Source: Streptomyces tendae
GTDB taxonomy: Bacteria; Actinomycetota; Actinomycetes; Streptomycetales; Streptomycetaceae
Length of the DNA stretch: 64,000 nucleotides
Direction of reading: 5' to 3'
NCBI RefSeq assembly: GCF_014650435.1
Contig: NZ_BMUY01000011.1
Span: 245,456-309,455 of the forward strand
Below the pieces are notes generated by a model that was given only the letters and a program-made list of their open reading frames with translations, was not told the DNA's origin and ran no database searches. Below are positions 23,855 through 33,191 of this stretch, one piece after another (the first letter of the stretch is position 1; every line of letters starts with the position of its first letter). The position numbers and the translations under genes are program-made.

Positions 23855-24282
23855 GCCACGACGCCGACCTGTTCCAGGGCATCGCCGAGCTGCTCGACGC
23901 AGAGGGCATCGGCCGATACGACCCGGACGCGGTCCTGCCGGCCGATGTGACGGGCATCGTCCTCGGCAAGGTCCCGGACGGCCCCGACCGTGTGCTCGGC
24001 CTTACCCCGTACCCCGTCGCTGACGACGACAGCACGGACTCCGTCACCGGCATCCAGGCGCGCATGCGCTGGGGCACAGACGCGGCCGGGCTGGTGCAGC
24101 TGGCCGAAGACGTCTTCAACGTCCTCCACAACCGGCGTAGCTACCTGCTGCGCGGGGTGTGGGTGGAGATCTCCTGGCGCCAGTCCCAGGCGTGGATTGG
24201 CCAGGACGCACGCGGCCGCATGGAGCTCGTCGCGAATTTCTACTTCCGGACCGTGCGGACCGGACCTCACCTGAACCCCTGA
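23851..24282 (+). CDS. Tail terminator-like protein, 143 aa
   Basis: ATG overlapping the neck gene's stop. An N-terminal helix (DADLFQGIAELLDAEGIG), an Asp-rich turn, a VTGIQARMRW strand and a WVEISWRQSQAW strand match the minor-capsid-3 / tail-terminator fold in order and length. Its usual place, just before the major tail protein, supports a role in capping the tail tube. Confidence 0.75.
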   Translation: MSHDADLFQGIAELLDAEGIGRYDPDAVLPADVTGIVLGKVPDGPDRVLGLTPYPVADDDSTDSVTGIQARMRWGTDAAGLVQLAEDVFNVLHNRRSYLLRGVWVEISWRQSQAWIGQDARGRMELVANFYFRTVRTGPHLNP

Positions 24283-24292
24283 GGAGGGCCTG

Positions 24293-24775
24293 ATGTCGAC
24301 TCCTGTCGAGACCACCGAGACCGAGCTGGCGCGCGAGTGGCGGCTCGAAGTGAACATGGGCACGGACGAGGCCCCGGACTGGCAGCTGTGCCCCGGCGTC
24401 CGCGAGTTCCAGCCATCCGCCGAGCCCAACATCGAGGACTCCAGCGACTACGACAGCGGCGGCTGGGCCGGGAACACGAAGACTGCGCAGGCGTGGGAGC
24501 TGGCGGTCACCATCCGTCGCAAGGCCAACAAGGCCCAGAAGGTGTACCACCCGGTGCACGAGGCGATCCGGGTAGCGGCCGACGAGTACGGCGAGGCCAA
24601 CCTCGTGCCGCTGCGGTGGATGAACCGCGACGGGCTCCCGGAGGCGTACGAGGGCAAGGCCATCCCCACCTGGGCCCCGGCGGGCGGCGAGTACTCCGCC
24701 CTGGGAGAGGTCGAGATCACCTTCACTGGCGACGGCCCCCGCACGCCGATCGACAACCCGCTGGCAGGGAGCTGA
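24293..24775 (+). CDS. Major tail protein, 160 aa
   Basis: ATG with GAGGAGGG upstream. A beta-rich protein with an N-terminal REWRLEVNMG strand, a GVREFQPS loop, a SSDYDSGGW turn and a C-terminal strand region with EVEITFTGDG, as in tail-tube proteins of siphophages. Positioned between the tail terminator and the tail chaperones. Forms the hexameric rings of the flexible tail. Confidence 0.85.
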   Translation: MSTPVETTETELAREWRLEVNMGTDEAPDWQLCPGVREFQPSAEPNIEDSSDYDSGGWAGNTKTAQAWELAVTIRRKANKAQKVYHPVHEAIRVAADEYGEANLVPLRWMNRDGLPEAYEGKAIPTWAPAGGEYSALGEVEITFTGDGPRTPIDNPLAGS

Positions 24776-25296
24776 TGGCCGCCACCTTCGAGGCCCTCGG
24801 CGACTTCCTCGACGACTACCTGGAGCTGCCTGTCCTGTGCACCGACGGGCAGACGCGGACCTTCCGCATCCCGTCTCCCGCCGCAGAGGACGGCCTCCGC
24901 GTCGAGCGGATCACCAAGGCCGCCGCCAAGCTCTACCTGAACGGCACCGAACCGGATCAGGAACTCCTCGACGACAACGAGGAGAAGGACCTGTTCCGAC
25001 TGGTCCTCGGCACGGTGCACGACGAGATCGCCGCACAGGTCAAGTGGACCCGCTTCCGGCACGTGGCCATGACCACGATGATGTGGGTCCTCAACGACCG
25101 GGAGACAGCCGCCAAGTTCTGGTCCTCGGGCGGCGACCCTTCTCTCTTGGCCCCGAACCGGGCAGCCCGTCGGCAGCAGAAGTCAGCGCCCTCGGCGTCG
25201 GCCGCGGCGAACGGGACCCGGTCACGGGGCTCTACGAGTGGTACGAAGGCGGGCTCCCGCCAGCGTCGCAAGCGCGGCGGCAGGGCAAACGCGTAA
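24775..25296 (+). CDS. Tail assembly chaperone (G-type), 173 aa
   Basis: ATG overlapping the major-tail stop (TGATG). A helical N-terminal domain (about residues 1-120), with a conserved-type FRIPSPAAEDGLRVE segment, precedes a basic Ser/Gly/Lys/Arg tail typical of the unshifted chaperone product. A second frame continues beyond, see 25,138-25,505. Binds the tape measure during tail assembly. Confidence 0.8.
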   Translation: MAATFEALGDFLDDYLELPVLCTDGQTRTFRIPSPAAEDGLRVERITKAAAKLYLNGTEPDQELLDDNEEKDLFRLVLGTVHDEIAAQVKWTRFRHVAMTTMMWVLNDRETAAKFWSSGGDPSLLAPNRAARRQQKSAPSASAAANGTRSRGSTSGTKAGSRQRRKRGGRANA

Positions 25297-25505
25297 CCCG
25301 CACGGACCTGTTGGAGCAGTGGCCACTGGTTGAGGCGGACTTCCAGGACACCTACGGCCTCGACCTGTCCACTCCCGATCTGTTGCGGGAGCGGTCCTGG
25401 CGCTGGTTCCAGACCCGCCTCTACGGCCTCGTCTCCGCAGAGTCCCGCGTCTCCCGGCACTTCGCACCTCCCCCACCCAAGCAACCACGAACACGGAGGA
25501 GGTAG
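25138..25505 (+). CDS. Tail assembly chaperone C-terminal part, -1 frameshift product
   Basis: The frame one base back from the G-type gene is open to 25,505 and has no good start of its own. It carries GLYEWYEGGLPP and a following helical domain typical of the shifted chaperone (GT). CCCTTCT at 25137-25143 is a candidate slip site (CCT re-pairing on CCC); the fused protein would be about 243 aa. Programmed -1 shifting here is a conserved feature of tailed phages, but the exact slip position is inferred. Confidence 0.7.
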
Positions 25506-25509
25506 CACC

Positions 25510-27942
25510 GTGGCGCTCACCGTCGGCGAACTTACCGGCCTCATCACCCTCAACGCCGACGGCGTACCCACCACCCTGCGCCGCGTCGAAGGCCAGATGC
25601 GGGCCTCCGGGCAGCGTCTCGCCGGAGACGCCGACGACGCCGGGCAGCAGGCCGGGACCCGGCTCGGCGGCGGCTTCGTCCGCGGCGCCGACGGACAGTG
25701 GCGCACCATCCGCGGCCAGTTCGTCGACGCGGTCACCGCCGCCGCCCTGGATGCTGAGGCCGCCGCACGCCGCGGCGGCCAACGCGCGGGCCAGCAACTC
25801 GGTGACGGCCTGCGGGACGGCGCCACCCAAGGTGCCAGGCAGGCAGGCGACGACGCCGGGAACGCCCTCGGCGACGGGCTCACCACGTCCGGCAGCGCGG
25901 GCGCCGACGAGGCCGGGGAGACCATCGGGCAGCGCCTGTCCGGGCGGCTGAAGCTCGCGGCAGCGGGCGCCGGGGTCGCTGCCGGCGCGATCCTCATGGC
26001 CGGGTTCCAGGAGGCACTCGACCAGTCGCAGATCACCGCCCGTCTCGGCGCGCAGCTGGGGACGACACCAGCGGTGGCGCAGCAGTACGGCAAGGTCGCC
26101 GGCCAGTTGTTCAAGGACGCGATCGTCGCGGACTTCCAGACGGGCGCGGACACAATCCGGGCGATCGCCGCAGAGGGCCTGCTGCCGCCGGGGGCGACGA
26201 ACGCACAGATCAAGGACATCTCCGCGAACGCTGCCGACCTGGCGTCGACGTTCGACGTGGACGTCGCGATGGCGGCGCAGGCGGCCGGTATCGCGGTGAA
26301 GACCGGGCTGGCGAAGAACTCGGCTGAGGCGTTCGACCTGATTACTCAGGGGATGTCCGGTCTGGGCCCGGCGGGCGAGGATCTGCTGGAGACGATCAAC
26401 GAGTACGGCGTCCAGTTCGCGAAGAGCGGGTTGTCGGGCCGTACGGCGTTCGGGCTGATGCGGCAGGCGATCCAGGCCGGGTGGAAGGACACCGACAAGG
26501 TTGCTGACGCCTTCAAGGAGCTGGAGCTCCGCGTCACCTCGGGCGGTAAGGCGCAGGTCGACGCACTGAAGTCGGTCGGGTTGAACGCCGACCAGATGAT
26601 CGCCGACCTGTCTGCGGGCGGAACGCGCGGCGAGGCTGCGATGGCGAAGATCCACGATGCGATCGTGGAGCTTGGTCCGGAGTCGGACGTCGCGAAGGTC
26701 GCGATTCAAGACCTGTTCGGCGGCCCGGGTGAGGATCTGGGTGCCGCCTTCTTCAAGCTGAACCTGCACGAGGCGGCGAAGGCCATGGGTGGCGCGGAGG
26801 GTGCCGCCGACAAGCTCGGCAGCAGCCTCCGCGACAACGCCGGGGCGAAGGTCCAGGCGTTCAAGAACACGCTGCAGCAGAGCCTCGTGGAGTTCTTGGG
26901 CACGAAGGTCATCCCGCCGCTGGAGAAGGTGTTCGGCTTCGTCCAGGAGCACTCTGACGTGTTCATCCCCGCAGCTGCCGGGGTGACCGCGCTGGGGGCC
27001 GCGTTCTCGCTGGCGGCGCTGGGTGTGTGGGCGATGAACTCGGCGATGCTGGCCAACCCGATGTTCTGGATCATCGGCGGGATCGCGCTGGCTCTGGTGG
27101 GCCTGGTGCTGCTCGTCGTCACGTACTGGGATCAGATCAAGTCGGCCACGCTCACGGCCTGGGACTGGGTGGTCGCCAAGCTCGTCGCCGCGAAGGACGG
27201 GATCCTCGCAGCGATCGGCTGGCTCGGCTCCATCCCGGGGCAGATCAGCACGTGGTTCGGACAGGCCAAGGACTGGGCCGTCCGCAAGTCTTTGGAGCTC
27301 GTCGCGTGGCTGTCTGGCCTCCCGGGCCGCGTCGGCCGTGCGATCTCCGGGCTGTCGTCGACGCTCTGGAACGCGGCGACCCGCTACTTCCAGCGGTTCC
27401 GGGACGCTGCTGCCGCCAAGGTCATCTCTATGATCTCGTGGGTGTCCGGCCTGCCCGGCCGGATCTCAGGCGCAATCGGGTCCCTGTCGTCGCTGCTCTA
27501 CAGCAAGGGCGCCGATGTCGTCCGCGGCCTGTGGAACGGCATCAAGTCCATGGGTGGCTGGCTGAAGTCGACCCTGATCGGCTGGGCCAAGAGCATCATC
27601 CCGGGCCCGATCGCGAAGGCTCTTGGCATCGCCAGCCCGTCGAAGGTGATGGCGAAGCAGGTCGGCCGGTGGATCCCGCGGGGCATCGTCGCCGGTATCG
27701 AGTCGACGCAGGGCGAGGTCGACCGGACGATGGCGAACCTCGTGTCCACCCCGACGGCTTCCGCGTCGTACGCCGGTTCCGTCAGCTCGGTCATGAGCGG
27801 AGCCAGCGGCGGCAGCAGCTCGCCTCAGACGGCGACGCTGAGGGCTGGTGACGCGCTCAGCGATCAGATCCTCGGCCTCATCCGCAATCAGGTCGGCATC
27901 AGGGGCGGCGACGTTCAGGTCGTCCTCGGCAACAGGAGGTAG
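25510..27942 (+). CDS. Tape measure protein
   Basis: 810 aa. GTG with AGGAGG. Long Ala/Gly/Asp-rich helical N-terminal region, a central domain with SAEAFDLITQGMSGLGPAGEDLLETINEYG and SDVAKVAIQDLFGG (about 270-410), a membrane-like hydrophobic stretch (about 495-540), then a Trp-rich repeat region (WL(S/G)x(I/L)PG at several places: GWLGSIPGQI, AWLSGLPGRV, SWVSGLPGRI). At roughly 1.5 angstroms per residue the tail would be about 120 nm. Sets tail length and is ejected on infection. Confidence 0.9.
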   Translation: MALTVGELTGLITLNADGVPTTLRRVEGQMRASGQRLAGDADDAGQQAGTRLGGGFVRGADGQWRTIRGQFVDAVTAAALDAEAAARRGGQRAGQQLGDGLRDGATQGARQAGDDAGNALGDGLTTSGSAGADEAGETIGQRLSGRLKLAAAGAGVAAGAILMAGFQEALDQSQITARLGAQLGTTPAVAQQYGKVAGQLFKDAIVADFQTGADTIRAIAAEGLLPPGATNAQIKDISANAADLASTFDVDVAMAAQAAGIAVKTGLAKNSAEAFDLITQGMSGLGPAGEDLLETINEYGVQFAKSGLSGRTAFGLMRQAIQAGWKDTDKVADAFKELELRVTSGGKAQVDALKSVGLNADQMIADLSAGGTRGEAAMAKIHDAIVELGPESDVAKVAIQDLFGGPGEDLGAAFFKLNLHEAAKAMGGAEGAADKLGSSLRDNAGAKVQAFKNTLQQSLVEFLGTKVIPPLEKVFGFVQEHSDVFIPAAAGVTALGAAFSLAALGVWAMNSAMLANPMFWIIGGIALALVGLVLLVVTYWDQIKSATLTAWDWVVAKLVAAKDGILAAIGWLGSIPGQISTWFGQAKDWAVRKSLELVAWLSGLPGRVGRAISGLSSTLWNAATRYFQRFRDAAAAKVISMISWVSGLPGRISGAIGSLSSLLYSKGADVVRGLWNGIKSMGGWLKSTLIGWAKSIIPGPIAKALGIASPSKVMAKQVGRWIPRGIVAGIESTQGEVDRTMANLVSTPTASASYAGSVSSVMSGASGGSSSPQTATLRAGDALSDQILGLIRNQVGIRGGDVQVVLGNRR

Positions 27943-27945
27943 ACG

Positions 27946-30900
27946 GTGGCGTTCCCGGAGGACCCGCTTGGGCTGCGGACCGAGCTGCTGCTCGACGGGG
28001 TGTGGACGGACATCACGAAGGACGTCTACACCCGGGATCCGATCACCCATCAGCGGGGCATCCGCAACGAGGGAGCTGTCGCCGATCCTGCGTCGGTGCC
28101 GATGACGATCAACAACAGGTCCGGCAAGTACAGCAACCGCAACCCGATGAGCCCGTACTACGGACTCATCGGCCGCAACACGAGGGTCCGGCTGTCCTTG
28201 CCCGGGGAGGAGTCCTACCTCGAGCTGGACGGCGACCCGTCGTCCTACGCGTCGACGCCGGATGCGGCCGCGCTCGACCTCACCATGGACCTCGACCTGC
28301 GGTGGGAGGGCGAAACCGACTGGTACGCCACCGCGGGCCAGGTCCTCATCGGCAAGTGGTCGACCGAGCCGGGCCAGCGCTCCTACTGCATGCGCCTGGA
28401 ACGCGGGCTGCTGTTCTTCCACGGCGGCCGCGATGGCACGTCGGGTCCCTTCCAGGGCTGGGTCCTGCCTGCGCTGCCCCGCCGTGCCGCCGTCCGCGTC
28501 ACCCTGACCGGCGGTCTCACCGTCCGCCACTACTGGGCCGAGACGATGGACGGGCCGTGGACGCAGATCGGCACCGACGTCGACCTGGCCTCACCGCTGA
28601 CCACCGGCCTGTTCGTGGGCACGGCGCCGCTCCTGATCGCGCCAAGCCAGTACGACTCCGACCCGGCACGCCCGCCCGTGGCCGGCCGCGTCTACCGGGC
28701 CGAGGTCCGGGGCGCTGGCGACACCGTGGTGGCCTCGCCGGACTTCCGAGGGCAGGCCGCAGGGGCGGCCGGGTTCACCGACGCGGCGGGCCGCGCGTGG
28801 ACGCTGACGGGCACGGCCGAGATCCGCGACCGGATCGACCGGTTCATCGGCGAGATCAGCGAGTGGCCGCAGAAGTGGGTGCCGTCCGAAGCGGACATGT
28901 GGGTGCCGGTCCAGGCTGCTGGCGTCCTGCGGCGTCTGGGGCGCGGCACGAAGCCCGTGGACAGTGCTCTGCGCAGGCGTATCCCTTCCTTCGAGCCGAT
29001 GGCGTACTGGCCGATGGAGGAGGGTCAGCAGGCGACGACGGCGTACTCGCCGGTCGCCGGGATCGACCCACTGTCCTTCAGCCAGGCGAACTGGGCCGCC
29101 GACAGCAGCCTGCCGTCCTCGGCGCCGCTGCCCGCGGTCGGATCCCAGTCCGGGGCCCTGTCGCACCTGTCGGGCATGGTCCGCAACTACTCGTGGGCGA
29201 ACCTGCCGGCCTGGTCCGTGATCTGGACGTACCACATGCCGCAGACGCCGGCCACGCGGCAGACGTTCATGCTGGTGCGCAGCACGGGCACGGTCAGGGA
29301 CTGGTATCTGCAGTTCGGCCCGGCCGACTCCCGCATCCTCGGGCTCGACCGCGAGGGCGCCACGGTCGTCGACCGCACCATCGCGACGAGCACCGACATC
29401 TTCGGCAAGTGGATCAAGGCCAGGTTCGCTGTCGAGCAGCAAGGCAGCACCGTTCGCTACGTCATGGTCTGGTCTGACATCAACGGTGACGCCGGGTTCT
29501 ACGAGAACACCCTGTCGGGCGTCACCGGCCGGCCAACCGGCGTGTCCTCCCCACCCGGCGGCTTCTCCGCGAACTTGCAGGGCCTGGCCATCGGCCACAT
29601 CTCGGCCTGGGACAGCTTCGACCCCGACGGCTACGACAACGCCCTCAACGCCTGGTCCGGCGAGACGGCCGGGGCCCGGATGCTGCGTATCGGCGACGAG
29701 CAGGGCATCCCCGTCACTCTGACCGGTCCGCCCGCGGCAACCGATCCGGTCGGCTACCAGAAGCTGTCACCGGCCCTCGACCTGGTGCGGACGGTGGCCG
29801 ACGCGGACGGCGGTCTGCTCACCGAGGACCAGACCAAGCTCCGGCTGCTGTACCGGCCCCGGGCGACGCTGTACTCGCAAGAGCCCGCCCTGGTCCTCGA
29901 CTACGCGCAGGGGCAGGTTGCCGCGCCACTGGATCCGGTCGACGACGACACCAGCGTCCGCAACGACGTGACCGTCACCCGCGACCAGGGCGGGTCGGCG
30001 CGCGTCGTCCTCGCTTCGGGCCCCCTCTCGGTGCTCGACCCGCCGGACGGCGTCGGCGTCTACGACGACTCCGTCACCCTGTCGCTGGACACGGACGAGC
30101 AGACCGTGGGCAAGGCGTACTGGGAGCTGCACCTGGGCACGTGGGACGAGCCCAGGTATCCGGCCGTCACGATCAACCTGCACCGGCACCCGGAGCTGAT
30201 CCCGGCCGTGCTGAAGCTGCGTGAGGGCGACGTAATCCGGCTGATCAACATGCCGACGTGGGTGGCGCCGGACGACGTGGACCTGATGGTCATGGGGCTG
30301 AAGGAAACCCTGCTGCCCCGCACGTGGTCCATCACGTACGACTGCGTACCGGCGGGGCCGTGGCAGGTCGGCGCGACCGATGACGCGGCCCTCGGCAAGG
30401 TCGACACGGACGGCTCGCAGCTGGCAGCCGCGGTCGACGCCGACGACACGGTCCTGCCGGTGACCGTCACGGCTGGGCCGTGGTGGATCTCCGGGGGCGG
30501 CGTTCTCAACCCGAACCCCCGCTTCGAGAAGGACCTGGACGGGTGGACCGGCTTTGGGGCGACGATCGAACGGGTGGAGGCGCCACCAGCTCCGTTCGCC
30601 GGGGCGTGGGCGATGAAGCTCACGCCGAACGGCATCGAGCAGTACCCGAACGCGGGAAGCAGTCAGATCCCGATCACGCCCGGGAAGCAGTACACGCTGT
30701 CCGGGTGGCTGCGCTGCGCCACCGCCCGCTCGGTCGCCCTGAACATGAACTGGTTCGACGCCACCGCCGGATACCTGGCGACGTCCGCGAACGACCAGCC
30801 GGTCAACGCCCTGACGTGGACCTGGTTCGAGATGACCGCGACGGCCCCAGCCGGGGCGGCCACGGCGAACTTGGCGCCGACGGTCGCCGACTTCCCGCCG

Positions 30901-31737
30901 GCCACGGACGTGCTGTGGGCCCACCAGCTCACGCTGCGCCCGCAGACCGACGGCGCGAAGCTCGCGGACTTCCCGTTCGACGTGCGCGCGGGCGGGGAGG
31001 TGGTCACCGTCGACTCCGTCACGCCGACCGTCCTGGACCGCTTCGACCGGACCGTGGCAGGCGGCTGGGGCACGGCCGAGACCGGGCAGGCGTGGACGGC
31101 AACCGGCGGGACCGCCGCCGACTTCGAGGTCGGGGGCGGCGTCGCGCAGCACACCATCAGCACGAAGAACGTCTACCGGGTCACCTCGCTCAACGCGCTG
31201 GCCCTCGCGGACGTCGACATGATGGTGTCCGTGCGGCTGCCCTCCACCCCGACCGGGGACGGCATCTACACCTACTACCTGGCCCGCGGTGACGTGGCGG
31301 CCGGCATCTTCTACTTCGCCCGGCTGTTCTTCCAGACCAACGGCTGGGTGGAGTTGACGCTTCGCAGGCGCACGCCCGCGGAGGTGGCGCTGGCCACGTC
31401 TCCGGTGCTGCTGCCGTTCGTGGCGGGGAAGTCGTACCGGCTGCGGTTCCAGGTGCTTGGCAGCACGCTCCGCGCGAAGGCGTGGGTCCTGCCTGATGTG
31501 GAGCCTGCGGACTGGCACGTGACGGCCGTCGACACGAGCATCACGGCGGCCGGCGCGGTGGGTGTGCGGACGTACGCGTCGACGTCGAACACGAACGTCT
31601 CGCCGCTGGTGATCGTCGACAACGTGGCGGTGGGTCCGCAGCGGTTCGGTGTGACCCGGTCCGTCAACGGGGTCGTCAAGGCCCAGACCGCCGGGACGGA
31701 TGTGCGGCTGGTCAATCCGATGCGACTCGCCCTGTAG
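27946..31737 (+). CDS. Large minor tail / tail-tip protein, 1263 aa
   Basis: GTG three bases after the tape-measure stop, with AGGAGG. The N-terminal 80 residues (DITKDVYTRDPITHQRGIRNEGAVADP and NRNPMSPYYGLIGRNT in pattern) mark the actinophage tail-tip family. A LamG/concanavalin-like domain follows (about 80-270), then a mid region, a second jelly-roll (about 345-560), and a carbohydrate-binding-type C-terminal part (about 850-1000, FEKDLDGWTGFGATIE; about 1030-1260). It seems to fuse distal-tail, tail-lysin-position and receptor-binding roles in one polypeptide. Confidence 0.85.
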   Translation: MAFPEDPLGLRTELLLDGVWTDITKDVYTRDPITHQRGIRNEGAVADPASVPMTINNRSGKYSNRNPMSPYYGLIGRNTRVRLSLPGEESYLELDGDPSSYASTPDAAALDLTMDLDLRWEGETDWYATAGQVLIGKWSTEPGQRSYCMRLERGLLFFHGGRDGTSGPFQGWVLPALPRRAAVRVTLTGGLTVRHYWAETMDGPWTQIGTDVDLASPLTTGLFVGTAPLLIAPSQYDSDPARPPVAGRVYRAEVRGAGDTVVASPDFRGQAAGAAGFTDAAGRAWTLTGTAEIRDRIDRFIGEISEWPQKWVPSEADMWVPVQAAGVLRRLGRGTKPVDSALRRRIPSFEPMAYWPMEEGQQATTAYSPVAGIDPLSFSQANWAADSSLPSSAPLPAVGSQSGALSHLSGMVRNYSWANLPAWSVIWTYHMPQTPATRQTFMLVRSTGTVRDWYLQFGPADSRILGLDREGATVVDRTIATSTDIFGKWIKARFAVEQQGSTVRYVMVWSDINGDAGFYENTLSGVTGRPTGVSSPPGGFSANLQGLAIGHISAWDSFDPDGYDNALNAWSGETAGARMLRIGDEQGIPVTLTGPPAATDPVGYQKLSPALDLVRTVADADGGLLTEDQTKLRLLYRPRATLYSQEPALVLDYAQGQVAAPLDPVDDDTSVRNDVTVTRDQGGSARVVLASGPLSVLDPPDGVGVYDDSVTLSLDTDEQTVGKAYWELHLGTWDEPRYPAVTINLHRHPELIPAVLKLREGDVIRLINMPTWVAPDDVDLMVMGLKETLLPRTWSITYDCVPAGPWQVGATDDAALGKVDTDGSQLAAAVDADDTVLPVTVTAGPWWISGGGVLNPNPRFEKDLDGWTGFGATIERVEAPPAPFAGAWAMKLTPNGIEQYPNAGSSQIPITPGKQYTLSGWLRCATARSVALNMNWFDATAGYLATSANDQPVNALTWTWFEMTATAPAGAATANLAPTVADFPPATDVLWAHQLTLRPQTDGAKLADFPFDVRAGGEVVTVDSVTPTVLDRFDRTVAGGWGTAETGQAWTATGGTAADFEVGGGVAQHTISTKNVYRVTSLNALALADVDMMVSVRLPSTPTGDGIYTYYLARGDVAAGIFYFARLFFQTNGWVELTLRRRTPAEVALATSPVLLPFVAGKSYRLRFQVLGSTLRAKAWVLPDVEPADWHVTAVDTSITAAGAVGVRTYASTSNTNVSPLVIVDNVAVGPQRFGVTRSVNGVVKAQTAGTDVRLVNPMRLAL

Positions 31738-31746
31738 GAGGATTCT

Positions 31747-32265
31747 GTGCCGTTTGAGCCTTGGCAGCCGGGGATGACGGTGACGGCGTCCCGTCTAGCT
31801 TCGATCTCGCCGACGTGGCAGGACTGGACGCCGGTCTGGACGACGTCAGGCGCCTCGACGCCGTCCTTCGGGAACGCGGCGATCACCGCTCGGTGGGCGC
31901 AATCCGCGCTCACCATCCATTACCAGGTCGACATCGTCTTCGGGTCGACCACCACCTTCGGGTCGGGCACGGACAACTGGAGGCTTTCCACGCCGGTCCC
32001 CGCCGCGGCGACATCCAACGGCTGTGGGTCGGGGGAGATCTCGCGGAGCGGCGCCCCGTCCGGGTACGGGAGCGGCGCGGGCACCCGGCAGCCGATCCGT
32101 ATCCGACTGACGACCACGCAGACGTTCGAGTTCGAGATGTCCGGCGGCAACATCAACGCCATCAGCACCGTGTCGGGCGCCGGCCTGATCGACGCGTCCA
32201 CCCCGTGGTCGTGGGACAACGGCTCCTCGCTGCGGTTCTGGGGCAGCTACGAGGCCGCCCCCTGA
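31747..32265 (+). CDS. Minor tail protein, 172 aa
   Basis: GTG start after AGGAGG. An N-terminal PWQPGMTVTASRLASISPTWQDW segment is a tail-fibre-type lead seen after the tip gene in Streptomyces phages, followed by a Ser/Thr/Gly-rich beta domain. Probably the receptor-binding fibre or knob. A hairpin (32281-32286 with 32300-32305) and T-rich tail follow. Confidence 0.7.
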   Translation: MPFEPWQPGMTVTASRLASISPTWQDWTPVWTTSGASTPSFGNAAITARWAQSALTIHYQVDIVFGSTTTFGSGTDNWRLSTPVPAAATSNGCGSGEISRSGAPSGYGSGAGTRQPIRIRLTTTQTFEFEMSGGNINAISTVSGAGLIDASTPWSWDNGSSLRFWGSYEAAP

Positions 32266-32280
32266 CCGCCCCCTACTGCT

Positions 32281-32305
32281 GCCCCGCGCCGTCCTGGCCC
32301 GGGGC
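32281..32305 (+). terminator. Hairpin between tail and lysis genes
   Basis: GCCCCG (32281-32286) and CGGGGC (32300-32305) form a 6-bp stem with a 13-nt loop, followed by TTTCC. It may partly uncouple lysis from tail gene expression. Confidence 0.4.
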
Positions 32306-32327
32306 TTTCCTCATCTCTGGAGGCCCC

Positions 32328-33188
32328 ATGGCCACACCCATGTCCGCGTCCGCGTTCGTCAAGGCGCTGCGCGACGAGGGCCTGACCGTCGTCGAGGTCG
32401 GCGACTGGCGCGACCACAACCGCAACCACAAGGGCGCCTGGGGCCCCGTGCACGGCGTGATGATCCACCACACCGTGACCAAGGGCAGCGCCAACACCGT
32501 CTCCATCTGCCAGCACGGATACGCCAACCTGCCCGGCCCCCTGTGCCACGGCGTCATCACCAAGGACGGCCGCGTCCACCTGGTCGGCTACGGCCGGGCC
32601 AACCACGCGGGCCTCGGCGACGACGACGTCCTCCAGGCGGTCATCGCGGAGAAGGCGCTGCCCGCCGACAACGAGGCGAACACCGACGGCAACCGACACT
32701 TCTACGGCTTCGAGTGCGAGAACCTCGGCGACGGCGAAGACCCGTGGCCGGCCGTGCAGCTGGAGGCGATCGAGCGAGCGGCCGCCGCGCTGTGTCGGCA
32801 TCACGGCTGGGACGAGCGCTCGGTGATCGGGCACCTGGAGTGGCAGCCGGGGAAGGTCGACCCGCGCGGGTTCACGATGGCGTCGATGCGCGCCCGGATC
32901 AGCGACCGCCTCGACGGCCCCTCCAGCGACGACTGGAAACCCAGCACCCCCGGCACCACCCCGAGCAAGGAGGACCCCATGGCGGGATACAGCCAGGCCC
33001 AGATCGGCGACGCCGTACTCCACCGGGACAACATCCCGGCACCCAAGAGCGCGCCGGACAAGGCGAAGAACCCGAAGTGGACGCTGTCCAGCTACGCGCA
33101 GACCATCCTCAACACCCTGAACACGGCCCTCGATGAGCTGCGGGCCCTCCGCAAGGCCGTCGACGCGCTCGCCAAGAAGGAGTCCTGA
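32328..33188 (+). CDS. Endolysin, N-acetylmuramoyl-L-alanine amidase (amidase_2)
   Basis: 286 aa. ATG after GGAGG. The amidase_2/PGRP domain (about 1-190) cleaves the lactyl-amide bond between muramic acid and the stem peptide. Candidate zinc ligands are H47/H48 (MIHHTV) and H169 (GHLEWQPG), with D178 near the catalytic site. No signal peptide, so it needs the holin. A Pro/Ser linker (about 198-217) joins a C-terminal 69-residue part that has its own SD and ATG at 32967-32981. That part ends in a coiled-coil-like helix. Confidence 0.88.
   Translation: MATPMSASAFVKALRDEGLTVVEVGDWRDHNRNHKGAWGPVHGVMIHHTVTKGSANTVSICQHGYANLPGPLCHGVITKDGRVHLVGYGRANHAGLGDDDVLQAVIAEKALPADNEANTDGNRHFYGFECENLGDGEDPWPAVQLEAIERAAAALCRHHGWDERSVIGHLEWQPGKVDPRGFTMASMRARISDRLDGPSSDDWKPSTPGTTPSKEDPMAGYSQAQIGDAVLHRDNIPAPKSAPDKAKNPKWTLSSYAQTILNTLNTALDELRALRKAVDALAKKES
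32979..33188 (+). CDS. Internal start: separate C-terminal endolysin subunit, 69 aa
   Basis: AAGGAGG (32967-32973) with ATG 32979, in frame within the endolysin. The product comprises a GDAVLHRDNIPAPKSAPD wall-binding-type segment and a C-terminal coiled coil (LNTALDELRALRKAVDALA). In some other phages (for example enterococcal and clostridial endolysins) internal starts yield a free binding subunit that assembles with full-length enzyme. Whether this one is made is inferred from the ribosome site. Confidence 0.55.
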   Translation: MAGYSQAQIGDAVLHRDNIPAPKSAPDKAKNPKWTLSSYAQTILNTLNTALDELRALRKAVDALAKKES

Positions 33189-33191
33189 CCC

